This document shows, piece after piece, positions 1 to 7,092 of a stretch of 10,305 nucleotides of DNA (position 1 is its first letter; the number at the start of each line of letters is the position of its first letter). Under the pieces are notes generated by a model. It was not told where the DNA came from. It did not search any database and saw only the letters and a list, made by a program, of their open reading frames with translations. A program made the position numbers and the translations under genes. The stretch lies in contig DDEP01000125.1 of the NCBI GenBank assembly GCA_002336465.1, forward strand, positions 1 to 10,305, written 5' to 3'. Source of the stretch: Pedobacter sp. UBA1951 (lineage in GTDB: Bacteria > Bacteroidota > Bacteroidia > Sphingobacteriales > Sphingobacteriaceae).

Positions 1-133
1 ATTGCGAGGAACGAAGCAATCTCACCTTGTCTCCGTCATTGCCCCCTGTCACCGTCATTGCGAGGAACGAAGCAATCTCACCTTGTCTCCGTCATTGCCC
101 CCTGTCACCGTCATTGCAAGGAACGAAGCAATC
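1..133. repeat. Tandem array of a 56-bp repeat (two exact copies plus a partial third)
   Basis: Positions 1-56 and 57-112 are identical over all 56 bases. A third copy starts at 113 and stops after about 21 bases (113-133), with one A in place of G at 118. The unit begins with ATTGCGAGGAACGAAGCAAT, which carries short inverted ends (ATTGC/GCAAT). It also contains a second, shortened CCGTCATTGC head (33-42 and 89-98), so the 56-mer is itself built from a full and a truncated copy of the same head. The block is visibly more GC-rich than the neighbouring genes. The head resembles the short palindromic, REP-like intergenic repeats known from many bacterial genomes; that family link is from memory and not searched. 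The array touches the window edge and may extend upstream. Confidence 0.9.
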
Positions 134-186
134 CTAACAATGATAGCGTAAAACAAATAAGATTGCTTCGTGCCTCGCAATGACGG
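108..186. repeat. Inverted repeat able to form a long hairpin upstream of nuoJ
   Basis: The head of the last repeat copy (108-133) is matched by an inverted copy at 161-186. The 26-base arms pair at 24 positions, with mismatches at the A at 118 and at the AAC/CAC difference near 123. The loop is the AT-rich 27 bases at 134-160. The right arm is followed by mixed A-rich sequence and not by a T-run, so it does not look like a classical intrinsic terminator. In a transcript it would form a strong stem ending about 30 bases before the nuoJ start. A role as processing site, transcript stabiliser or partial attenuator is inference only. Confidence 0.85.
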
Positions 187-216
187 TAAAATTGAAACAA
201 AACTAAATAAAAATTA

Positions 217-723
217 ATGGGTACATCAGTATTCTATTTCGTAGCAACATTAAGTATATTCTTTGCTTTGATGGTAATTTTTGCAAAAAATCCTATTCAT
301 AGTGTGCTATACTTAATTTTAACGTTCTTTACGTTTACTGTGCACTATATTCTACTTAATGCACAATTTTTGGCCGTAGTTAATTTTATTGTATACATGG
401 GAGCTATCATGGTACTCTTTCTATTTGTACTTATGCTACTCAATCTCAATAAAGAAAATGAACCCAATAAAACCGCACTGATTAAAGTAATAGGTGTGGT
501 TGCCGGAGGTTGTTTATTAATTACCTTGGCCGGATCATTAAAAGCAGTATCAATTAATAATCCTTTAACATTAAGTAACCCTAATATTGGTTTAGTAGAG
601 AATTTAGGTAAAGAGCTTTTCGGGCCTTTTATGTTGCCTTTTGAGCTTTCATCTATCTTGTTGTTGAGCGCAATGGTTGGGGCTGTATTGTTAACAAAAA
701 AAGAAGAAAAAGATAATGGGTAA
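217..723 (+). CDS. nuoJ: NADH-quinone oxidoreductase subunit J (complex I, ND6-like)
   Basis: NuoJ is a membrane subunit of the proton-pumping complex I, placed between the quinone-side subunit and the antiporter-like subunits. The 168-residue product is almost entirely hydrophobic, with about five membrane segments. It carries the family's most conserved stretch, VNFIVYMGAIMVLFLFVLML (residues 55-74). Y60 and G62 lie in the third helix, where the family has a pi-bulge involved in coupling. A polar loop at about 110-130 precedes the last helix, and the tail is charged (KKEEKDNG). Length is normal for a bacterial NuoJ. The ATG at 217 has only an A/T-rich leader and no Shine-Dalgarno motif. The gene overlaps the longer form of nuoK by 8 bases. 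The identification rests on this motif and on the gene order J-K-L-M-N. Confidence 0.96.
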   Translation: MGTSVFYFVATLSIFFALMVIFAKNPIHSVLYLILTFFTFTVHYILLNAQFLAVVNFIVYMGAIMVLFLFVLMLLNLNKENEPNKTALIKVIGVVAGGCLLITLAGSLKAVSINNPLTLSNPNIGLVENLGKELFGPFMLPFELSSILLLSAMVGAVLLTKKEEKDNG

Positions 724-1045
724 CGTAGTTGAAACCATGCAAACAGTGCCACTAAATCATTATATATGGTTTTGTGCAGCCATTTTTACGATTGGCGTAG
801 TAGGCGTTCTGATACGTAGAAATGCCATAGTTATCTTCATGTCTGTAGAGTTAATGTTAAATGCGGTGAACCTGTTGTTAGCAGCATTCTCAGTGCATCA
901 TAATGATCCTTCAGGGCAGGTTTTTGTATTCTTTATCATGGCCTTGGCTGCTGCAGAAGTAGCAATAGGGTTAAGTATCATCGTAATGGTGTACAGAAAT
1001 ACGCAGTCAATAGATATTAATGTGTTAAACCGCCTTAAGTGGTAA
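716..1045 (+). CDS. nuoK: NADH-quinone oxidoreductase subunit K (complex I, ND4L-like)
   Basis: NuoK is a small three-helix membrane subunit of complex I that forms part of a proton path next to NuoJ and NuoN. The product as listed is 109 residues, with PLNHYIWFCAAIFTIGVVGV in helix 1. The two membrane glutamates essential in the family are present: E45 (in MSVELMLNAVN) and E81 (in LAAAEVAIGLSI). They are 36 residues apart, exactly as E36 and E72 in E. coli. The start is uncertain. The ATG at 716 overlaps the end of nuoJ, whereas the ATG at 737 (residue 8) would give a 102-residue protein, closer to the usual length of about 100, and a 13-base gap after nuoJ. Either start keeps all three helices. 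Confidence 0.96.
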   Translation: MGNVVETMQTVPLNHYIWFCAAIFTIGVVGVLIRRNAIVIFMSVELMLNAVNLLLAAFSVHHNDPSGQVFVFFIMALAAAEVAIGLSIIVMVYRNTQSIDINVLNRLKW

Positions 1046-1060
1046 TTTTATTATAGTAAG

Positions 1061-2962
1061 ATGATTGAAAGTTTACTTTGGTTAGTTCCGCTGCTTCCGC
1101 TTTTAGGTTTTGTCATAAACGGTTTAGGAAGAAATAAATTAAGTAAAGGTGCTGTTGGCTTTATTGGAAGCGGGGTAATTTTTGCTTCGTTTATACTCAG
1201 CTTATACTTGTTTTTTCAATTAGGTGCACTGGCAGATAAACAGGTTACCGTAACGCTTTTTGACTGGATAAGCGTGGGTAATTTACACATTCCGCTTTCT
1301 TTCCTGTATGATCCGTTAAGCTCGGTAATGCTCCTAATCATAACCGGGATCGGATTTTTAATACATATTTATTCTACAGCTTATATGCATGAGGATGCAG
1401 GTTTTGGTAAGTTTTTCAGCTACCTTAACTTGTTTATCTTTTTCATGTTAATCCTTGTATTGGGATCGAATTACATTGTAATGTTTATAGGTTGGGAAGG
1501 TGTAGGTTTGTGTTCGTATTTACTGATTGGATTTTGGTACACGAACCGTAGTTATGCTAGCGCAGCAAAGAAAGCCTTTGTAATAAACCGCATTGGCGAT
1601 TTAGGATTTTTATTAGGTGTATTTTTAATGTTTGGCTTTTTTGGTAGTATAGAATTCGCCAAAGTTTTTCCTTTAGCTGCTAAAATGTTGCCGGGTAATG
1701 GTACACTGATCGTTATTACATTATTATTATTTATAGGTGCCTGTGGTAAATCGGCTCAGTTGCCTTTATTTACTTGGTTGCCCGATGCGATGGCTGGTCC
1801 TACGCCAGTTTCGGCGTTGATCCATGCGGCTACGATGGTAACAGCGGGTATCTATATGATTGCAAGATCAAGCGTATTGTTTGATTTGGCCCCGGTTACA
1901 CAAAATGTGATTGCTATTATTGGAATGGCAACTGCATTAATAGCTGCATTAATCGCTTTAACGCAAACAGATATTAAAAAGGTGTTAGCCTACTCAACCG
2001 TATCGCAATTAGGCTATATGTTCTTAGGTTTGGGCGTGGGTGCTTATACAGGGTCATTCTTCCACGTGCTTACACATGCTTTTTTTAAAGCACTTTTATT
2101 TTTAGGAGCTGGTTCTGTAATACATGCTATGCATCATGAGCAAGATATGCGTCATATGGGAGGTTTAAAAGGCAAATTAAAAACTACTTTTGCCACTATG
2201 ATGATTGGTACAATTGCTATTGCAGGATTACCACCATTCTCAGGATTTTTCTCAAAAGACGAAATTTTAGCTTACGCATTCCAACAGAATCAAATATTAT
2301 GGATCATGGGTGTATTTACAGCTTTCTTAACATCTTTTTATATGTTCAGAATGATGTTCCTAACTTTCTACGGTAAGTATAGAGGCACACATCATGAAGA
2401 AAGTCACATCCACGAATCGCCAAAGGCAATGACTATGCCTTTAATCATTCTAGCTATTCTGTCAATCTTAGGTGGATTGATTAACATGCCGCATATATTT
2501 GGTGGTAATGCTTGGTTAGCTAGTTGGTTATCGGGAGCAAATGTTAGCCATAACGAATTGAACTTAGATCATAGTACAGAATTTATTTTAATGGGTGTTT
2601 CTGTTGCGGCGGCTATTATTGCATTGTTATTTGCATACAACAGATATGTTAAAAATGCTGCTGTACCGGTTGCAGATGAAGCTCCACGGTCTTTCCTTGA
2701 AAAACTTTCTTATCATAAATTCTATTTAGATGAGATTTATGATGCCATTATCAGAAAACCTTTAGATGCTTTATCTAAGTTTTTCTATAAGGTGGTTGAT
2801 ACAAAAATTATAGATGGAATTGTGAACAGCTTAGGCTGGTCTGCAAATGAAGGAAGTAAAGGCTTGAGGTTACTACAATCAGGAAACGTAGGGTACTATA
2901 TTCTGCTGATGGTAGTAGGTGTCATTGCCCTACTGTTATATACATATTTATCATTATCGTAA
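1061..2962 (+). CDS. nuoL: NADH-quinone oxidoreductase subunit L (complex I, ND5-like proton channel)
   Basis: NuoL is the distal antiporter-like subunit of complex I and is expected to carry one proton channel plus the long lateral helix running along the membrane arm. The 633-residue product has the expected length and about 16 membrane segments. Channel residues known from E. coli are all visible: E146 in FIGWEGVGLCSY, D180 in NRIGDLGF, K230 in GACGKSAQLPLFTWLPDAM, H255 in SALIHAATMV, K343 in HAFFKALLF, and K399-D400 in GFFSKDEIL. The C-terminal part (about 545-595, YHKFYLDEIYDAII onward) matches the lateral-helix region and is followed by a last helix at about 611-630. This tail separates NuoL from NuoM/NuoN. 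The start at 1061 follows nuoK by 15 bases with no clear Shine-Dalgarno motif. Confidence 0.97.
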   Translation: MIESLLWLVPLLPLLGFVINGLGRNKLSKGAVGFIGSGVIFASFILSLYLFFQLGALADKQVTVTLFDWISVGNLHIPLSFLYDPLSSVMLLIITGIGFLIHIYSTAYMHEDAGFGKFFSYLNLFIFFMLILVLGSNYIVMFIGWEGVGLCSYLLIGFWYTNRSYASAAKKAFVINRIGDLGFLLGVFLMFGFFGSIEFAKVFPLAAKMLPGNGTLIVITLLLFIGACGKSAQLPLFTWLPDAMAGPTPVSALIHAATMVTAGIYMIARSSVLFDLAPVTQNVIAIIGMATALIAALIALTQTDIKKVLAYSTVSQLGYMFLGLGVGAYTGSFFHVLTHAFFKALLFLGAGSVIHAMHHEQDMRHMGGLKGKLKTTFATMMIGTIAIAGLPPFSGFFSKDEILAYAFQQNQILWIMGVFTAFLTSFYMFRMMFLTFYGKYRGTHHEESHIHESPKAMTMPLIILAILSILGGLINMPHIFGGNAWLASWLSGANVSHNELNLDHSTEFILMGVSVAAAIIALLFAYNRYVKNAAVPVADEAPRSFLEKLSYHKFYLDEIYDAIIRKPLDALSKFFYKVVDTKIIDGIVNSLGWSANEGSKGLRLLQSGNVGYYILLMVVGVIALLLYTYLSLS

Positions 2963-2982
2963 AAAAGGCTCAATAAATATAA

Positions 2983-4446
2983 ATGGAACTTTTACTACTT
3001 ATATTTTTACCATTAGTTGGCGCAATTATTACTTCTTTTATCAAGGGTAATGGCGCAAAAACTACTGCATTAATATCTTCAATTATATCACTTGTTGTTA
3101 CGGGTGTTATTGTTTGTCAGTTCACCCCTGATGCCAGCCGTCAGTTTGTGACCAATGTAAGTTGGATATCGCAATTAGGTATTCATTTTAATGTTGGGAT
3201 AGACGGGATTAGTTTAATCACCGTAATCTTAACCAATATTCTAACTCCGCTGATCATTTTAGCGAGCTATAAGCACGATTATGAAAATTCAAATGCTTTT
3301 TATGGCTTAATATTATTTATGCAGAGTGGGTTAATCGTAGTGTTTACAGCGTTTGATGCCTTTTTATTCTATATAGGGTGGGAAGCTGCTTTAATCCCGA
3401 TATACTTTATCTGTGCAATGTGGGGAGGTAAAGACCGTATCAAAGTAAACATGAAGTTTTTTGTGTACACCATTGCCGGGTCTTTGTTTATGCTTTTAGG
3501 TATTATCTACCTGTATTTGCAAAACCCTATGCATAATTTTGATATCAATGCTTTTTATGCACTTAGCTTAGACACCACTCAACAATCGTGGATATTCTGG
3601 GCTTTCTTTTTAGCTTTTGCAATTAAGATGCCTATTTTCCCTTTCCATACATGGCAGCCAGATACTTATACCACAGCACCTGCTGCAGGTACCATGTTAT
3701 TGGCAGGTATCATGTTAAAGATGGGGGTTTATGGAGCTGTAAGATGGCTTATACCCGTAGTACCACAGGGAACAGACACGTGGCTTTCTTTGGTTATGGT
3801 ATTAACAGTAATAGGCGTTGTTTATGCTTCTATTATTGCCTTTAAACAAAAAGATGCCAAGCGTTTAATCGCTTATTCATCTGTTGCACACGTAGGCTTA
3901 ATTGCTGCAGGTGTATTTGCATTTACTGCTCAAAGTTTGCAAGGAGTTTTAATGCAAATGCTAAGTCATGGTATAAACGTTATAGGGCTGTTCTTTGTAT
4001 TGGATATTATATATTCAAGATTAAAAACCAATAGAATAGAAGAATTAGGAGGTCTAGCAAAAGTAGCTCCTCAGTTAGCTATTGTGTTCTTGATTATTGT
4101 ATTGGGAGCCGTAGCCTTACCGGGTACCAATGGATTTATTGGTGAGTTTTTATTACTGCTTAGCGTATATAACTATAATGCTTGGCTTGGCGCAGTTGCT
4201 GGTTTAACCATTATTTTTGGAGCCGTATATATGTTCAGGACATATCAGAATATTATGCTTGGCGAAACCAATGCACTTACCGCTGGCTTTACGGATATTA
4301 AAGGCTCAGAAAAAATTGTATTATATACTATATGTGCTCTGATTATCATTATAGGTGTGTATCCAAAACCATTATTGCATCTTTCAGAAGCATCAGTACA
4401 ACATTTATTAGAACAAGTAAATCAAAAACTAACAGGGGTAAATTAG
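2983..4446 (+). CDS. nuoM: NADH-quinone oxidoreductase subunit M (complex I, ND4-like proton channel)
   Basis: NuoM is the middle antiporter-like, proton-translocating subunit of complex I. The product has 487 residues and about 14 membrane segments. The residues expected in the channel are present: E134 in YIGWEAALIPIYF, K215 in FAIKMPIFPFHTW, K246 in IMLKMGVYGA, H303 in SSVAHVGLIAAG, H329 in MLSHGINVIGLFF, and E388 in FIGEFLLLL. The spacing from K215 to E388 is the same as from K234 to E407 in E. coli NuoM. The terminal glutamate at 388, in place of the lysine used by NuoL, is diagnostic for NuoM. A 20-base AT-rich gap follows nuoL, and nuoN starts 3 bases after its stop. Confidence 0.97.
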   Translation: MELLLLIFLPLVGAIITSFIKGNGAKTTALISSIISLVVTGVIVCQFTPDASRQFVTNVSWISQLGIHFNVGIDGISLITVILTNILTPLIILASYKHDYENSNAFYGLILFMQSGLIVVFTAFDAFLFYIGWEAALIPIYFICAMWGGKDRIKVNMKFFVYTIAGSLFMLLGIIYLYLQNPMHNFDINAFYALSLDTTQQSWIFWAFFLAFAIKMPIFPFHTWQPDTYTTAPAAGTMLLAGIMLKMGVYGAVRWLIPVVPQGTDTWLSLVMVLTVIGVVYASIIAFKQKDAKRLIAYSSVAHVGLIAAGVFAFTAQSLQGVLMQMLSHGINVIGLFFVLDIIYSRLKTNRIEELGGLAKVAPQLAIVFLIIVLGAVALPGTNGFIGEFLLLLSVYNYNAWLGAVAGLTIIFGAVYMFRTYQNIMLGETNALTAGFTDIKGSEKIVLYTICALIIIIGVYPKPLLHLSEASVQHLLEQVNQKLTGVN

Positions 4447-4449
4447 CAG

Positions 4450-5823
4450 ATGAATATAATTATAACCATCGCCGTAACGGCTTTAGTAGTACTTTATGCA
4501 GGTTTGTTTAAAGCTAAAAAAGCATTATTGCCTTTAACACTCCTGGGATTATTGGTTGCCTTCGGATTTATCGTGTGCAGTTGGAACAACCCTGTAACTT
4601 ATTACGGAATGTTGCATGTAGATAACTTTGCACTAGCTTTTTCGGGTATTTCTATAATCGGCACTTTATTGGTATTCCTATTAACACAGAATTACTTTGC
4701 CAGCAACAGTAAGAACATAGCAGAATACTTTACTTTGATTTTGTTTGCATTGTCTGGTATCATCATGATGGTATCTTATAAAAACCTATCAATGTTGTTT
4801 ATAGGGATAGAGATCATGTCTGTAAACTTGTATATTCTTGCAGGTATTAGGAAGCTCAACTTTGCATCAAATGAAGCCTCTTTAAAATATTTCCTAATGG
4901 GTGCTTTCTCAACAGGTTTCTTATTGTTTGGTATTACGCTTATTTATGGAGCTACTGGTTCTTTTGATATTGATGTTATCCAAAATAAACTGGTTAACAG
5001 CATCACAACTGTATCGCCATTATTCTATCCTGGTATTATATTGATCATGGTAGGTTTATGTTTTAAAGTGGGTGCAGCTCCTTTTCACTTTTGGACTCCA
5101 GATGTGTATGAAGGTGCGCCAACACTGATCACAACTTTCATGTCAACAGTTGTTAAAACAGCAGGATTTGCAGCATTCTTAAGACTCTTTGCCGGAGCAT
5201 TTGAGCCTTTACATGATTTTTGGACCCCAGCCTTAGGTGTTATTGTAATTGTAACGTTATGCGTTGGAAATATCACTGCATTGTATCAGAAAAGCTTTAA
5301 ACGCATGCTGGCATATTCAAGTATTTCGCATGCTGGCTATTTATTGTTCTCGCTGATTATCATTAGCGCGGCTTCTGCTAATAATATATTTGTTTATGCT
5401 TCTGCCTATACGTTGGCGAGTGTAATTGCTTTTGCCGTATTGATATTGGTAAAGCAGAAAACCGGTAGCGATGATATAGATGGTTTCAATGGTTTAGCAA
5501 AGAAAAACCCACTTATTGCATTTGCGTTAACTGTTGCAATGCTATCAATGGCAGGAATTCCTTTAACTGCGGGTTTTATAGGAAAATATTTGATGTTCCT
5601 AAATGTTATGCAAGGATATCATCTGCTTTTATTGGTAATTGCCGTATTAAATGCATTAATAGGCTTTTACTACTATTTTAAAGTGATTGTTGCTATGTAT
5701 TTCAAAGAAGGACACGATACAACTCTTGAAACGCCAATGCAATATAAATTGGTTTTTGCATTATCTGTTATAGGTATATTATTAATCGGTATCTATCCTA
5801 ATATTATTTTAAACATCATATAG
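4450..5823 (+). CDS. nuoN: NADH-quinone oxidoreductase subunit N (complex I, ND2-like proton channel)
   Basis: NuoN is the antiporter-like subunit closest to the quinone side of complex I. The 457-residue product is somewhat shorter than E. coli NuoN (485), partly from a shorter N-terminus, but the core is complete with about 14 membrane segments. Key residues seen are E121 in FIGIEIMSVNLYIL, K146 in EASLKYFLMGAFS, K206 in CFKVGAAPFHFWTPDVYEG, K236 in STVVKTAGFAAF, H294 in SSISHAGYLL, and K379 in AGFIGKYLMF. The K206/K236/H294 spacing matches K217/K247/H305 of E. coli. The motif FKVGAAPFHFWTPDVYEGAP is typical for NuoN. It is the last gene of the nuo order, and the next gene is 48 bases away, the widest gap after nuoJ. 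Confidence 0.97.
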   Translation: MNIIITIAVTALVVLYAGLFKAKKALLPLTLLGLLVAFGFIVCSWNNPVTYYGMLHVDNFALAFSGISIIGTLLVFLLTQNYFASNSKNIAEYFTLILFALSGIIMMVSYKNLSMLFIGIEIMSVNLYILAGIRKLNFASNEASLKYFLMGAFSTGFLLFGITLIYGATGSFDIDVIQNKLVNSITTVSPLFYPGIILIMVGLCFKVGAAPFHFWTPDVYEGAPTLITTFMSTVVKTAGFAAFLRLFAGAFEPLHDFWTPALGVIVIVTLCVGNITALYQKSFKRMLAYSSISHAGYLLFSLIIISAASANNIFVYASAYTLASVIAFAVLILVKQKTGSDDIDGFNGLAKKNPLIAFALTVAMLSMAGIPLTAGFIGKYLMFLNVMQGYHLLLLVIAVLNALIGFYYYFKVIVAMYFKEGHDTTLETPMQYKLVFALSVIGILLIGIYPNIILNII

Positions 5824-5844
5824 GATAATAATGATATACAGAAT

Positions 5845-5864
5845 TATTTGTAGTTTTACAAATA
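5845..5864. other. Short AT-rich perfect palindrome before the DedA gene
   Basis: An 8-bp perfect inverted repeat, TATTTGTA at 5845-5852 and TACAAATA at 5857-5864, surrounds a 4-base loop GTTT. It lies in the 48-base gap between nuoN and the DedA gene and ends 8 bases before the ATG at 5872. The stem has a single G-C pair, so an RNA hairpin would be weak and is not a convincing terminator. As DNA it could be a binding site for a dimeric regulator, or chance in AT-rich sequence. It marks the one place after nuoJ where a new promoter could plausibly sit. Confidence 0.4.
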
Positions 5865-5871
5865 TTTCAAT

Positions 5872-6516
5872 ATGCAAGAATTTTTAAATTCATTACATCA
5901 TTTGATAGATCCTGAGAAGCTTCTTAAAGAAGGTGGGTTTTATTTAGTTGTATTTGTAATTTTTGCAGAAACAGGTCTATTCTTCGGATTTTTTCTTCCT
6001 GGCGATTACCTTCTTTTCTTAGCAGGTATGTTTGTGGCTACAGGTAAACTAGATGTAAGCATTTATACACTTGTTTTTAGCCTATGTGCTGCTGCTATAC
6101 TAGGTAATTTTACCGGTTATTGGTTTGGTAAGAAAACGGGCCCTGTTTTATATACCCGAAAAGATACCTTTTTCTTTAAGAAAAGATACCTGAAATCTGC
6201 AGAGAGCTATTATCAAAAACAAGGAGCATTCGCCCTTATTATGGGGCGTTTTGTACCTATTGTTAGAACTTTTGCTCCTATCATAGCAGGTATAGTGCGA
6301 TTGGAATTTAAGAAATTTGCGTTCTACAATATTTCAGGTGCAATTTTGTGGATTTTTTCACTGACCCTACTAGGGTATTTTTTAGGCAAAAGTTTTGCTA
6401 AGCAAATAGAAGAATATCTAATTTATATCATAATTGGATTTATTTTAATTACAACTATCCCATTACTTATTACCTTTGTAAAAGAAAAGTTGTCAAAAAA
6501 CGATAATAATAACTAA
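5872..6516 (+). CDS. DedA-family (SNARE-associated/VTT domain) membrane protein
   Basis: DedA proteins are inner-membrane proteins. Some members are reported to flip undecaprenyl phosphate back across the membrane, and others (E. coli YqjA, YghB) affect proton homeostasis and envelope integrity. This 214-residue product has the usual length and the full motif set: E33 in FAETG, the reentrant loop FFLPGDYLLFLAG with D45, GNFTGYWFGKKTG (78-90), and GRFVPIVRTFAPIIAG (125-140) with R126 and R132. The E-to-D and R-to-R spacings of 12 and 6 match the functionally essential E39/D51 and R130/R136 of YqjA. Helices follow at about 150-172 and 183-203, and the tail is short and polar. The ATG at 5872 has no Shine-Dalgarno motif. 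The exact substrate cannot be told from sequence, so no symbol is given. Confidence 0.93.
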   Translation: MQEFLNSLHHLIDPEKLLKEGGFYLVVFVIFAETGLFFGFFLPGDYLLFLAGMFVATGKLDVSIYTLVFSLCAAAILGNFTGYWFGKKTGPVLYTRKDTFFFKKRYLKSAESYYQKQGAFALIMGRFVPIVRTFAPIIAGIVRLEFKKFAFYNISGAILWIFSLTLLGYFLGKSFAKQIEEYLIYIIIGFILITTIPLLITFVKEKLSKNDNNN

Positions 6517-6538
6517 GATTTAGAGTTTAAGAATAAAA

Positions 6539-7090
6539 ATGAGTAAAGACGAGCACCATCCGTGGCACAGTGTATCTCCGGGAGAAGAATTACCCGAAGT
6601 AGTTAACGCAATCATCGAAATTCCAAAAGGGTCAAAAGCAAAATACGAGATCGATAAAAATTCAAGCCTCATAAAATTAGATAGGGTACTTTTTTCTTCT
6701 GTAATGTATCCGGCAAACTATGGCTTTATTCCACAAACTTTTTGTGATGATAACGATCCGTTAGATATCTTAGTTTTGTGTTCTGTAGATGTATTTCCTA
6801 TGACCATTATTGAGGCTAAAGTTATCGGTGTAATGCATATGGTTGATAATGGTGAGCAAGATGATAAAATTATTGCGGTAGCTAAAAATGATCCATCATT
6901 AAATTATATCAATGATTTGCCTGATCTACCTCCACATACCATGAAAGAAATCGTTAAGTTCTTTCAGGATTACAAGGCTTTAGAAAATAAACAGGTTACT
7001 ATAGAACATCTACTAGGCGTGCGCTATGCACATAAAGTGATACAGGAAAGTATAGAGCTTTATAATAAAACTTTTAGAAATAACGCTTAA
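6539..7090 (+). CDS. ppa: Inorganic pyrophosphatase, family I (soluble)
   Basis: This enzyme hydrolyses pyrophosphate to two phosphates in the cytoplasm, with Mg2+, pulling biosynthetic reactions forward. The 183-residue product is about the length of E. coli Ppa. Active-site features are all present: IEIPKGSKAKYEIDK (26-40) with K35 and E37, R49, the YPANYGFIP segment with Y61, the signature DNDPLDI with D71, D73 and D76, then VDNGEQDDK with D103, D108 and K110, and DYK with Y145-K146. These align with K29, E31, R43, Y55, D65, D67, D70, D97, D102, K104, Y141 and K142 of E. coli. There are no membrane segments, so it is not the pumping type. It lies 22 bases after the DedA gene and 2 bases before the next gene. 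Confidence 0.97.
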   Translation: MSKDEHHPWHSVSPGEELPEVVNAIIEIPKGSKAKYEIDKNSSLIKLDRVLFSSVMYPANYGFIPQTFCDDNDPLDILVLCSVDVFPMTIIEAKVIGVMHMVDNGEQDDKIIAVAKNDPSLNYINDLPDLPPHTMKEIVKFFQDYKALENKQVTIEHLLGVRYAHKVIQESIELYNKTFRNNA

Positions 7091-7092
7091 TA

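Noticed and set aside
1..133. Possible CRISPR array because of regular direct repeats
   Set aside because: The whole 56-bp period repeats exactly, so there are no unique spacers between repeats. No cas genes are in the window, and the array ends in an inverted copy typical of palindromic intergenic repeats.
161..216. Intrinsic terminator before nuoJ
   Set aside because: The stem is strong, but the right arm is followed by A-rich mixed sequence and not by a run of T, so there is no classical terminator on the + strand.
345..752. 135-codon open frame on the minus strand
   Set aside because: It lies wholly within nuoJ and the start of nuoK, which have clear family motifs. The reverse-frame protein has no recognisable features.
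3651..3845. 64-codon open frame on the plus strand inside nuoM
   Set aside because: It is an out-of-frame shadow of a conserved membrane-channel region of nuoM, with no motif of its own.
5085..5276. 63-codon minus-strand open frame inside nuoN
   Set aside because: Shadow of the conserved nuoN coding sequence with no leader or motifs.
1061..5823. Mrp-type Na+/H+ antiporter (mrpA/mrpD) in place of complex I
   Set aside because: NuoL, NuoM and NuoN homologues resemble Mrp subunits, but the J-K-L-M-N order, the NuoL lateral-helix tail and the NuoM-specific E388 fit complex I. No Mrp E, F or G genes are present.
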